Assembly (NCBI RefSeq): GCF_900113635.1 | Contig: NZ_FOQA01000012.1 | Span: 1-64,000, forward strand | DNA length: 64,000 nt | Origin: Tindallia magadiensis | GTDB lineage: Bacteria > Bacillota > Clostridia > Peptostreptococcales > Tindalliaceae | Direction of reading: 5' to 3' | Part shown: piece after piece, positions 26,119 through 34,114 of the stretch | How positions within the stretch are numbered: position 1 is the first letter of the stretch | Layout of the letters: each line of letters opens with the position of its first letter | Notes under the pieces: model-generated | What the model was told of the DNA's origin: nothing | Databases searched by the model: none | Seen by the model: the letters and a program-made list of their open reading frames with translations, nothing else | Position numbers and translations under genes: made by a program

Positions 26119-27630
26119 CTATACCTGGGTAATGATGTCCAGATGCTTGATAAAAAAAGCCAGTAATTCAGGATCGAAATGCTTACCAGCCTGACTTTCT
26201 AAGTATTCCATCACGTCTTCCAGAGGTGCGGCTTCTTTGTATACCCGTTTATGGGACATGGCATCAAAAACATCCACAATGGCCAACATTCTGGCTCTTA
26301 AAGGAATTTCTTCGCCGGATAGACCTTCCGGATATCCGGAGCCATCAAACCGCTCATGATGATAAAGAGCAATTTCGGCGGAGGCCTTTAACAAGGAAAG
26401 TTCCGACTTGGACAAGATTTTATGCCCAATCACTGGATGGTGCTTAATCACATCAAACTCTTCCGGCGTCAGTTTTCCTTTCTTTTTAATGATATGATCC
26501 GGAATGGCAATTTTTCCAATATCATGCATGGTGCTGGCAATTTTGATCATTTCACATTCGGAAGTGGGAAATTCCAGCAAGGTAGCAAACTGATACATCA
26601 TCTCAGAGATACGTCGCACATGACCGGCCGTTTCATCAAAATGACTTTCTACAATTTCTCCCAGCGTAATAATCAGTTCTTTCTGGGTTTTTGAAACCAT
26701 TTTTTCCATGATAAAGCGATCGAGGGCTACATCGTAGTTGGATAAGAAAAGATTAATTAGATCAAAATTATAAATTTCTTTGGCACCTTCAATAAAAATA
26801 TAGCTGTCATGCAAGGATTTTTGATCGTTTTTTACCAGAAAACCCTTTTCGGTATGGATAATTTTATCCGTCTTATCAGAGGCGCTTTCAATTAGGTTCA
26901 AAACATGTTCTAGCTCCGCAACTTCACTGATTTTTTTCCCAAGATAAGCTTTGTATTTACCGGTAGCCGCCATAATATGGGAAGCATCATGCTCTTTTAA
27001 GGTTAAGAAGCCGTCAGTCTGAGAAAGAAAAAGCATGTCGTTTTCATCTTGGTTAAAAGAAGCCAGATTATCCAAAATGCTGGTTAAAAACTCATTTAAG
27101 GACTGATGTTCAAAGAGCTGGGAGCTGGCTCTGATAATTTTTTCCAGTCCTTTCCGATGCTGATCAATCTGGGATAAGTCTCGATAACTTCGGAGAGCAG
27201 CATAGGTAGAGGTATATAATCGCTTCATGGTCATTTCTGTTTTCAAACGGTAGTCATTAATGTCATATTGTCGGATCACTTCTTCTTCCGGAGCTTCACC
27301 GGGCTGACCAGTACGAAGAATAATGCGGGTCATTTGATTGTTCAGTTCTTTACGCAAATAATCCACCACTTCCAAACCAGAAGCATTACTTTCCATCACC
27401 ACGTCTAAAAAAAGAATGGCGGTATCTGGGTTTTTTTGAAGGACTTCTATGGTCTCCTGTCCGGAGTAAGTATTGATAAACTCCAGGCCTTTTCCTTCAA
27501 AGGTGAAGTCGGCCAGCATCATACGGGTAATTTGATGAACCTCCGGATCATCATCGGCCACCATGATTTTATAGGAGGCACTGGTAATCGGAGGTATTTT
27601 AGGTTCTTTGGATAAAAAGGGAAGAGGCAT
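26119..27630 (-). CDS. REC-DUF3369-HD-GYP c-di-GMP phosphodiesterase
   Basis: 503 aa. Receiver (about 20-145: VADDDPEVHQIT, phospho-Asp in ILFLDVVMESNASG, LRTGQPGEAPEE, which is the DUF3369-associated type), a DUF3369 domain (about 160-310), then HD-GYP with MHDIGKIAIPDHII, HHPVIGHKIL, YHHERFDGSGYPEGL and ARMLAIVDVFDAM. All metal-binding His and Asp of the HD-GYP family are visible, so active hydrolysis of c-di-GMP is expected. It is 26 bp downstream of the membrane kinase, its likely phosphodonor. RBS AAAGGAG. Confidence 0.94.
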   Translation of the reverse strand: MPLPFLSKEPKIPPITSASYKIMVADDDPEVHQITRMMLADFTFEGKGLEFINTYSGQETIEVLQKNPDTAILFLDVVMESNASGLEVVDYLRKELNNQMTRIILRTGQPGEAPEEEVIRQYDINDYRLKTEMTMKRLYTSTYAALRSYRDLSQIDQHRKGLEKIIRASSQLFEHQSLNEFLTSILDNLASFNQDENDMLFLSQTDGFLTLKEHDASHIMAATGKYKAYLGKKISEVAELEHVLNLIESASDKTDKIIHTEKGFLVKNDQKSLHDSYIFIEGAKEIYNFDLINLFLSNYDVALDRFIMEKMVSKTQKELIITLGEIVESHFDETAGHVRRISEMMYQFATLLEFPTSECEMIKIASTMHDIGKIAIPDHIIKKKGKLTPEEFDVIKHHPVIGHKILSKSELSLLKASAEIALYHHERFDGSGYPEGLSGEEIPLRARMLAIVDVFDAMSHKRVYKEAAPLEDVMEYLESQAGKHFDPELLAFFIKHLDIITQV

Positions 27631-27656
27631 TTCAAAACTCCTTTCGTGACTAAAGG

Positions 27657-29738
27657 TTATTTATACTGAATCGGTGCTTCTATGTGAAATAAAACACCTT
27701 GATTGACCTGACCACTGCAACGGATAGAGCCTTTTAATTTTTGGGTTACCAGGTTGTGAACAATGCTCATTCCCAGACCGCTGCTGCCTTTTCCACGTTT
27801 GGTGGTAAAGAAAGGCTCAAAAATATTTTTTTTCACTTCTTCTGTTAATCCGGAGCCATTGTCTCCATAAACAATTTGTAAGGTACCATGTTTCATAGCA
27901 GCTTTGATGGTAATCAATCCACGATGCTGATCGGATAATCCATGGATGATGGAATTCATCACCAAGTTTGTCAAGATCTGAGAGTAAACGCCGGGATAGC
28001 TATGGATCCACAAATTCTCCGGACAATCAACCTGAAATTGGTGTTGCTGATGTTTATATTCATGCTTTAAGCTAAGAATTACGTTATTGATAACGGTTTT
28101 TAGCTGGAAGCTTTGTGGCGATTCAATGTTTTGATTAACCGCAATTTCTTTGAAACTGTTTACTAAATGGGCGGATCGTTCCAAATTGTTTTCCAATAGC
28201 TTCAGACTTTCCTGTAAATCATGAAAATAACCATAAAGTCCTTCTTCTGTCAAGCTGTTGTCCTCCAGCTGCCGAAAAACTTTTTCTGTTTGGTGGCTGA
28301 TATATGAAACCGAGGAGATCGAAGTTCCTAAAGGGGTGTTAATTTCATGGGAGACGCCGGCTACCAAACCACCTAAAGAAGCCAGTTTTTCCCGATCGAT
28401 CAGTTCGCTCATGGCACGCTTTAATTCTTCCGATTTATTGTTAAACAGATCCTGGTATTTTTGTTTGCTATTCTCCAATTTTTCAAAACTACTCTGTAAA
28501 GAGACGGTCATCTGCTGGAAGGAAGTAACTAACTGATGGGTTTCAGCTATCATAGAATCAGTTACGGGTAAATCTACGTTCCAATGACCGGCGGCTATTT
28601 CTTTGGCAGCTTTGGAGGTTTGGTAGATAGGAGCGATGATCTTTTGAAGAAACCATATTCCCAGAACCGTCAGCACTATGACTAAAACCAGGATTATCAT
28701 AATCGTGTAATGTTGTCGTTCTCTGACGGCTCCCATCAAACTTTCTTCCGGTAATGCAACTACCACCTGCCAATGGGGTAGATCTTCTATGGTAAGAGGG
28801 GAATAAATAGCATAGTAAGGCATGTCAGGGTGAGGAATGGCTAAGGGTTCTCCCAAGGGTACGTCCTGCTGCAGGATATACTGGGAGGAATGATTGATCA
28901 GAGGATGAGGCAAAGTAGAGGCTTTTTCGATGGTCAGTTCTCCGGTTTCATCCTGTACATGAATCCAGGGTTCTTCTCCGGAGTGAGCCACCAAATTCCA
29001 CTTATCATCGACAATATAAATAACCCCTTCACCGGAGCGAAGCAGTTCATCTTTTTGTAAAAGTTCCTGCAGTCCAAATAGGGAAACATCAACAGCACTG
29101 ACACCAGAAAACTGTGCATTTTTATCAAAAAGAGGCAGCATATGAGTGACGGTAACCTCCATCCGTTCATCTTGGTTAACGTATAAAGAAGACCAGCTGG
29201 GTACCGGATTCTGTATCAGCGGTTGATAAAAGGGACGCTGATGCAAATCATAGTCTTCCAGAATAAGGGCTGGTGGAGAGGTTATTTCTTCGCCTGAGAA
29301 AATAATTAAGGCATCCTCTGTTCTACGGTCTTTCAGCATTACGTTTTGGGTTCCATCTTGATTTCTTCGCAGACCAGCATATCGACCCTGTTCATCACCA
29401 TAAGAAAGAACACTGACCTGGGGAATCTGGTGAACGTATTCTTGAAAAATGCGTTTTTGAAGCGCTTCTATTTCGGATAAGTCATCCTGTAGAAAAAGGG
29501 CATCTTCCTGAAGGCGTGAACGAAAAAAATGGTTGATAAGCAATGGTTCCATCAACAGATTTTCTATTTCCGCATGAACATGTCGGTTAAAGGCATTGGT
29601 AAGTTGTCGGCCTTTTTCCTGATATAGAAACTGATAATCATGATGAAGCAATAGAATAAAAGTAGAAACAATTCCGATAATAATAACCAAAAAAGAGCCT
29701 ATTAAAATACGTTGCAAAGACCATTTCTTTTTTTCCAT
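27657..29738 (-). CDS. dCache-HAMP sensor histidine kinase
   Basis: About 693 aa. N-terminal membrane helix (ILIGSFLVIIIGIVSTFILL), a large extracellular dCache-type domain (FSGVSAVDVSLFGLQELL, DLPHWQVVVALPEESL), a second helix (YTIMIILVLVIVLTVLGIWF), HAMP, coiled coil, H-box GVSHEINTPLGTSISS and HATPase_c (VMNSIIHG, GDNGSGL, GSSGLGMSIVHN). The first gene of the FIST operon. The frame opens at 29783; ATG at 29738 just before EKKKWSLQRI gives a normal signal anchor, but its RBS is weak, so the start is uncertain. Very similar in H-box and layout to the kinase at 17572. Confidence 0.9.
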   Translation of the reverse strand: MEKKKWSLQRILIGSFLVIIIGIVSTFILLLHHDYQFLYQEKGRQLTNAFNRHVHAEIENLLMEPLLINHFFRSRLQEDALFLQDDLSEIEALQKRIFQEYVHQIPQVSVLSYGDEQGRYAGLRRNQDGTQNVMLKDRRTEDALIIFSGEEITSPPALILEDYDLHQRPFYQPLIQNPVPSWSSLYVNQDERMEVTVTHMLPLFDKNAQFSGVSAVDVSLFGLQELLQKDELLRSGEGVIYIVDDKWNLVAHSGEEPWIHVQDETGELTIEKASTLPHPLINHSSQYILQQDVPLGEPLAIPHPDMPYYAIYSPLTIEDLPHWQVVVALPEESLMGAVRERQHYTIMIILVLVIVLTVLGIWFLQKIIAPIYQTSKAAKEIAAGHWNVDLPVTDSMIAETHQLVTSFQQMTVSLQSSFEKLENSKQKYQDLFNNKSEELKRAMSELIDREKLASLGGLVAGVSHEINTPLGTSISSVSYISHQTEKVFRQLEDNSLTEEGLYGYFHDLQESLKLLENNLERSAHLVNSFKEIAVNQNIESPQSFQLKTVINNVILSLKHEYKHQQHQFQVDCPENLWIHSYPGVYSQILTNLVMNSIIHGLSDQHRGLITIKAAMKHGTLQIVYGDNGSGLTEEVKKNIFEPFFTTKRGKGSSGLGMSIVHNLVTQKLKGSIRCSGQVNQGVLFHIEAPIQYK

Positions 29739-30057
29739 GATCATCAACACCAATCCGAAAGTTATTGTCTTAGTTATACCCATTTAGCAGAGAACTAAAA
29801 AGAAAAACCGAAGACGGCCAAAGATTTAAGAAGGTTAGCTGATTGTCAGAGAAAATCAGCTATGATAAAATGATTGGGAAAACTGGTTTTAGTACAAATA
29901 GGATTTTACGGTTATGCTCAGACAGAGTTGGGTATAAAAAGGTAACAATAAGAAAAGAATAAGGGTATAAAATGGAAACACCACGAAACCGACGATATGC
30001 TAGATCCTTAGAAGTGAGATGTTACGGGGCAAGTGGTAATCAAAAGGGGGAATTATA
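29739..30057. other. Divergent intergenic region between the FIST operon and cheV
   Basis: About 318 bp without an ORF. It holds the cheV promoter at 29843-29871, where AGCTGAT/ATCAGCT arms flank the -35 box, and a leader of roughly 180 nt before the cheV RBS. I see no tRNA, terminator or known riboswitch motif. The FIST operon promoter on the minus strand was not identified with confidence. Confidence 0.5.
29843..29871 (+). promoter_or_regulatory. Putative cheV promoter
   Basis: TTGTCA (29843-29848) and TAAAAT (29866-29871), 17 bp apart. An AGCTGAT/ATCAGCT inverted repeat flanks the -35 box. Confidence 0.5.
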
Positions 30058-30966
30058 TTGGACAAACAAAAAGGAATTTTATTGGAAAGTGGTACCAATG
30101 AATTGGAAATTGTTGAGTTTCGCATAGGTGAAAATTATTTTGGCATCAATGTAGCAAAAGTAAAAGAAATCATTCCATTTACGAAACCTACCAGCATTCC
30201 TAATTCACATCCATGTATTAGAGGAATTTTTAAGCCAAGGGATGAAGTGATTACAGCCGTAGACCTTCCCCGATATCTGAACTTTCCGGAAGAAAAAAGT
30301 GATCAGGCCCGGTACATTATCTCTCATTTTAACCAGATTACCGTTGGATTTTTGGTTGATGCGGTGGTGGGGATCCACCGAATTTCCTGGGAAAAAGTTG
30401 AAAAGCCGGATGAAACTATTTTTTCTGGTCATGAAGGAATTGCCACAGGTATTGTAAAATTGGAAGAAAAGCTGATTGTGGTTCTGGACTTTGAAAAAAT
30501 CCTGGCGGATATCAGTCCCAATACAGGGATTCAGGTGGCTGACGTTTCAAAGCTGGGACCTAGAAACCGAAGCGAAAAACCAATTTTAATTGCAGAAGAC
30601 TCGAAAATGTTGGCGAATATGCTCCTAGATTCGCTGCATGCTGCTGGATATACCTTTGTAACGGTGATGCCAAACGGAAAAGAAGCCTGGGATATGCTGG
30701 AAGCCATTAAAAAAGATAAGAGCAAGCCTTGGAAGGAACGAGTATCTTTGTTGATTACGGACATTGAAATGCCAAGAATGGATGGTCATTCTCTGACCAA
30801 AAAAGTCAAGGATGATGAAGACCTTCAAGAGTTACCGATCATTATTTTCTCATCCCTGATTGATGATCAGATGCGGCGAAAAGGAGAAGCTCTCGGAGCT
30901 AATGACCAAATTAGTAAACCGGAAATTAATCGACTGGTAGAAACCATCGATCGTTTGATTTTATAA
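30058..30966 (+). CDS. cheV: CheV: CheW-receiver coupling protein
   Basis: 302 aa. CheW-like domain (about 10-155: NELEIVEFRIGENYFGINV, GIFKPRDEVITAVDLPRYL) followed by a receiver (LIAEDSKMLANML, phospho-Asp in LLITDIEMPRMDG, FSSLIDD, SKPE). CheV links receptors to CheA and tunes coupling by phosphorylation. TTG start; AAAGGGGG lies 7 nt upstream and no ATG in frame is near. It is convergent with the CheX genes, separated by a shared terminator, and fits with the two chemoreceptors in this window. Confidence 0.95.
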   Translation: MDKQKGILLESGTNELEIVEFRIGENYFGINVAKVKEIIPFTKPTSIPNSHPCIRGIFKPRDEVITAVDLPRYLNFPEEKSDQARYIISHFNQITVGFLVDAVVGIHRISWEKVEKPDETIFSGHEGIATGIVKLEEKLIVVLDFEKILADISPNTGIQVADVSKLGPRNRSEKPILIAEDSKMLANMLLDSLHAAGYTFVTVMPNGKEAWDMLEAIKKDKSKPWKERVSLLITDIEMPRMDGHSLTKKVKDDEDLQELPIIIFSSLIDDQMRRKGEALGANDQISKPEINRLVETIDRLIL

Positions 30967-30974
30967 AAAGCATA

Positions 30975-31011
30975 AAAAAGCTTTTCCGAAAAAAACGGAA
31001 AAGCTTTTTTT
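30975..31011. terminator. Bidirectional terminator between cheV and cheX
   Basis: AAAAAGCTTTTCCG (30975-30988) pairs with CGGAAAAGCTTTTT (30996-31009) around a 7-nt A loop, with A and T runs at both ends, so it can work for both converging genes. Confidence 0.92.
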
Positions 31012-31024
31012 AGTTCAGGAATCC

Positions 31025-31495
31025 TTATTTTTCTTTGGAATCCACAGCAACATTGATTTGAAGGGCAAGACCATCGGCCAGCATTTCAATGCAAATATAC
31101 TGAGGCATATTCATCACCACTTCAAAATTGTCCCCATACATGAGCGTTGGGGTAGAAATATTGGTTTCAATATCCATCTGGGAAAAATTAATGCTGGCAT
31201 TAGCTGTTAACATATTGGACAGTTCTGAAAGCGCACTTTCGGCCATGGAATCCAAGGTTTCCACCGGCATGCCCATCATCATTTTAGAAGCAATAGCTTT
31301 AGCGGTTTCCATTTCCAGGTGGTAGACCACATTGCCCTGCAACTCGCCAACAATACCCAGGTTCATAATGACACCACTGCTTTTTAATTTTCCCTCTCCT
31401 AAGCGAAGGTTTTTTCGTTCAATGGTTTCAAAGCCTAATTGAGGCATTACATGCTTAAAAGCATCAATAAATGGATTGATCCATTTTACGTCCAT
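31025..31495 (-). CDS. cheX: CheX chemotaxis phosphatase
   Basis: 156 aa, the usual CheX length. Starts WINPFIDAFKHVMPQLGFE; the glycine-rich GIVGELQGNVVYHLE strand pair and the single ExxN motif in ALSELSNMLTANAS match CheX (CheC has two such motifs). CheX dephosphorylates CheY-P. The gene overlaps the upstream REC-CheX gene by 10 bp. Lys/Glu C-terminus. Confidence 0.93.
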   Translation of the reverse strand: MDVKWINPFIDAFKHVMPQLGFETIERKNLRLGEGKLKSSGVIMNLGIVGELQGNVVYHLEMETAKAIASKMMMGMPVETLDSMAESALSELSNMLTANASINFSQMDIETNISTPTLMYGDNFEVVMNMPQYICIEMLADGLALQINVAVDSKEK

Positions 31496-32358
31496 GAAAT
31501 CTCCCCCTTTGCGAAACCCACCGTCATGGCGATATCACCAAAGGATGTTTTAGCCATAAAACTGTTTCCAGTTACATTGGCACTGGAAAGCACCAGAGAG
31601 TCACCATGGTAGACCGTAGGCGGTGCCAGTCTTAAATCATAAAAAGGTTTCATTCGGTTAATGGTAGAGCAGGCATTTCCGGCAATCATATTGGCAATTT
31701 CAGCGGCCATATTCAGCACATCATCTAAGGAAGCGGAATCTTGTTGAAGCACTTTTTCAACTATCTTTACGCCGGTTTGATAGGAAAAGTCCATGACAAA
31801 GCGGCCATTAAAGGCACCAATCACACCAATAACTACGGAGACGCCCTTGGATTCCTTAAAAGAACCTTCTATAGCAACACCTTCTGCTTTTTCTCCGGAA
31901 AACCGATTAATATTATCCATTAATGCTTCCTGAAAAGCATCATTACTAAGCTCTAACAGTTCCTGAAGCATCTCTTCTTCACTAGTAATGCGATGGATCA
32001 CATTTTTTAACTCTTCTGGATCAACGGGTTTTTGTACATAACCGGAAGCACCAGCTTTTTTTGATCGCTTAACAATGGCATCATCTTTCATCGAGCTAAT
32101 CATAATGACCCTGGCATCCGGATGAATTTTTTTAACAGCCTCCGTACATTCAATACCATCCGTTCCAGGGATGGTCATATCCATGGTGACAATATCTGGT
32201 TTTTCCTGGGCAATGACGGTCTGAACTTCTTCCAGGGAACTGGCTTTTCCCACTACTTCCAGCTCCAATTCAGCTAACATATCACTTAGTATTCGAATGG
32301 AAAAGGGAGAATCGTCCACAACCACCACGCGTTTGATAAGGTTATTCTCTAAACGCAT
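31486..32358 (-). CDS. Receiver-CheX fusion protein
   Basis: 290 aa. N-terminal CheY-like receiver (VVVVDDSPFSIRIL, phospho-Asp in IVTMDMTIPGTDG, ISSMKDD, QKPVDPEE) joined to a CheX-like domain (about 140-290) with IGVIGAFNGRFVMDF and the ExxN motif in AAEIANMIAGNA. The receiver and phosphatase in one chain suggest self-limiting or switchable phosphatase activity. Next gene is free-standing CheX, coupled by overlap. The ATG has a modest RBS (GTTGGTGA). Confidence 0.9.
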   Translation of the reverse strand: MRLENNLIKRVVVVDDSPFSIRILSDMLAELELEVVGKASSLEEVQTVIAQEKPDIVTMDMTIPGTDGIECTEAVKKIHPDARVIMISSMKDDAIVKRSKKAGASGYVQKPVDPEELKNVIHRITSEEEMLQELLELSNDAFQEALMDNINRFSGEKAEGVAIEGSFKESKGVSVVIGVIGAFNGRFVMDFSYQTGVKIVEKVLQQDSASLDDVLNMAAEIANMIAGNACSTINRMKPFYDLRLAPPTVYHGDSLVLSSANVTGNSFMAKTSFGDIAMTVGFAKGEISWT

Positions 32359-32444
32359 TCATTCACCAACTTTCTTTGTTTATTCATCCAATAAAGGAAC
32401 GATAGAAATATACTTTATTATATCAAAAGCATAGTGCCAATGCA

Positions 32445-34049
32445 CTAAAAATCTCCTGTAACCACTTCTGCCATATTCGTGGCATGGTCCGCTACTCTTT
32501 CCAGGTTGCTGATAATATCCAGAAATACCACGCCGGACTGAGGACGACAGACTTTTTGATTTAAGCGCTCAATATGCCCTTTTCGAAGATTTCTTTCCAT
32601 GCTGTCCACATCATGATCCTTAGCGATGATTTTTCGGGCAAGGGCCGTATCTTCTTTTTCAAAAGCTTCCATAGCACCTTCAATCATTTCGTCTACTAAT
32701 TGATGCATTTGTTCCAGCTCAATACAGGCTTCTTCGGAAAAAGGAAGGCGTTCGTCCATTTTAAGTTCTGCCAGATGAATAATATTATGGGCATGGTCTC
32801 CAATTCTTTCCAGATCACTGCTGCAATGCAGCAAGGCCGTAATGGTTTGAGATTGTTGAGAACTAAGGGCTTTCTGAGAGATTCCTGTAAGAAAAATCGT
32901 AATATCTTTTTCCAGACTGTCAATTAACTCTTCCTTTTGACGGGTAGCACCAATGATTCCTCTTTCTTCTCGAACAAAAATACGTACCGAATCCTGTAAC
33001 ATTCCCCGGGCAATGGCGGCCATCCGGAGTAGTTCTTGACGGGCCGCACTGATAGCCAATGAGGTTGTTTTCTGAGCTTTCGGATTAAGGTATTTGGAGC
33101 CGGTTTCCACCACTATTTCTTCTCCCGGCATCAGCTTTTGTATCTGACGCAGGAAAGGCGTTAAAAAAGGAAAGAAAAGCAAGACATTGAGTATATTAAA
33201 AATAGTATGGGCATTCGCTACTTGTCGGGTAACGCTGCTCCCTGTAAGGGATACCAGGGCCAAAAAAGGCTGAAAAAAGATGAGTGCCAGGATAACGCCG
33301 GTCACTTTTACGGTTACAATGGCCAGAACAGATCGGCGTGCTGTTAAATTAGTGCCGATGCTGGCAATAGCGGCTGTAATACTGGTACCAATATTAGCGC
33401 CTAATACAATGGCGATGGAAGAAGGCGTGTCAATAATTCCTTGTAATGTCAGGGCAATCACCACACCGGCTGTGGCACTGCTGCTTTGAATAACCGCTGT
33501 GAAAAGAGCACCTGCCAACATTCCTAAAACCGGTGTCTGACCAAAACGGGCTAACATGTTGACAAAAGGCGCATACTCCCGCAGAGGAATCATTGCGTCG
33601 GACATGGCGTTCAGGCCAAGAAAAAGAAGGCCGATTCCCAGAATAGCCTGACCAATGGCTTTGTGAAGGCCTCTGGAGGTGAAAAGATTGAGGTAAGCAC
33701 CCAGCGCAATGGCAGGATAGATAATCACGGAAATGTCAAAAGAAATCAACTGAGCCGTTACAGTAGTACCAATATTAGCGCCCAGCATGGTACCTACGGT
33801 TTGGGACAGATTCATTAATCCGGCACTAGCAAAGCCGATAGCCATGACATTGGTAGTACTGCTGCTTTGTACCAGTACGGTGACAATAATACCGGTCAGC
33901 GTAGCCATATAGGGATTGGCTGTCAGAATTTCTAAAATACGGTGCAATTTTTCGCCGGCCGCTTTTTGCATGCCCGTAGACATCTGTTTCATTCCATAGA
34001 GAAAGAGCCCCAGACCTCCCAGCAGACCTAGGGCAAGTGAGAAAAACAT
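32445..34049 (-). CDS. Na/Pi cotransporter family protein with PhoU-like tail
   Basis: 534 aa. Two inverted Na_Pi_cotrans repeats with the family QSSS motifs (VLVQSSSTTNVMAIGF and AVIQSSSATAGVVIAL), each next to a GANIGT motif, then a C-terminal PhoU-like helical domain (about 340-534: HCSSDLERIGDHAHNI and NLERVADHATNM). It probably imports phosphate with sodium; the PhoU-like part may sense phosphate or control activity. RBS AAGGAGGC. Stands alone between two signalling genes, with no pst or pho genes nearby. Confidence 0.93.
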   Translation of the reverse strand: MFFSLALGLLGGLGLFLYGMKQMSTGMQKAAGEKLHRILEILTANPYMATLTGIIVTVLVQSSSTTNVMAIGFASAGLMNLSQTVGTMLGANIGTTVTAQLISFDISVIIYPAIALGAYLNLFTSRGLHKAIGQAILGIGLLFLGLNAMSDAMIPLREYAPFVNMLARFGQTPVLGMLAGALFTAVIQSSSATAGVVIALTLQGIIDTPSSIAIVLGANIGTSITAAIASIGTNLTARRSVLAIVTVKVTGVILALIFFQPFLALVSLTGSSVTRQVANAHTIFNILNVLLFFPFLTPFLRQIQKLMPGEEIVVETGSKYLNPKAQKTTSLAISAARQELLRMAAIARGMLQDSVRIFVREERGIIGATRQKEELIDSLEKDITIFLTGISQKALSSQQSQTITALLHCSSDLERIGDHAHNIIHLAELKMDERLPFSEEACIELEQMHQLVDEMIEGAMEAFEKEDTALARKIIAKDHDVDSMERNLRKGHIERLNQKVCRPQSGVVFLDIISNLERVADHATNMAEVVTGDF

Positions 34050-34114
34050 AAATGAAGCCTCCTTGAAAAAACTTTTATTAAAAAACCCTCACCATTATAT
34101 CAGAAAAAGATGGA

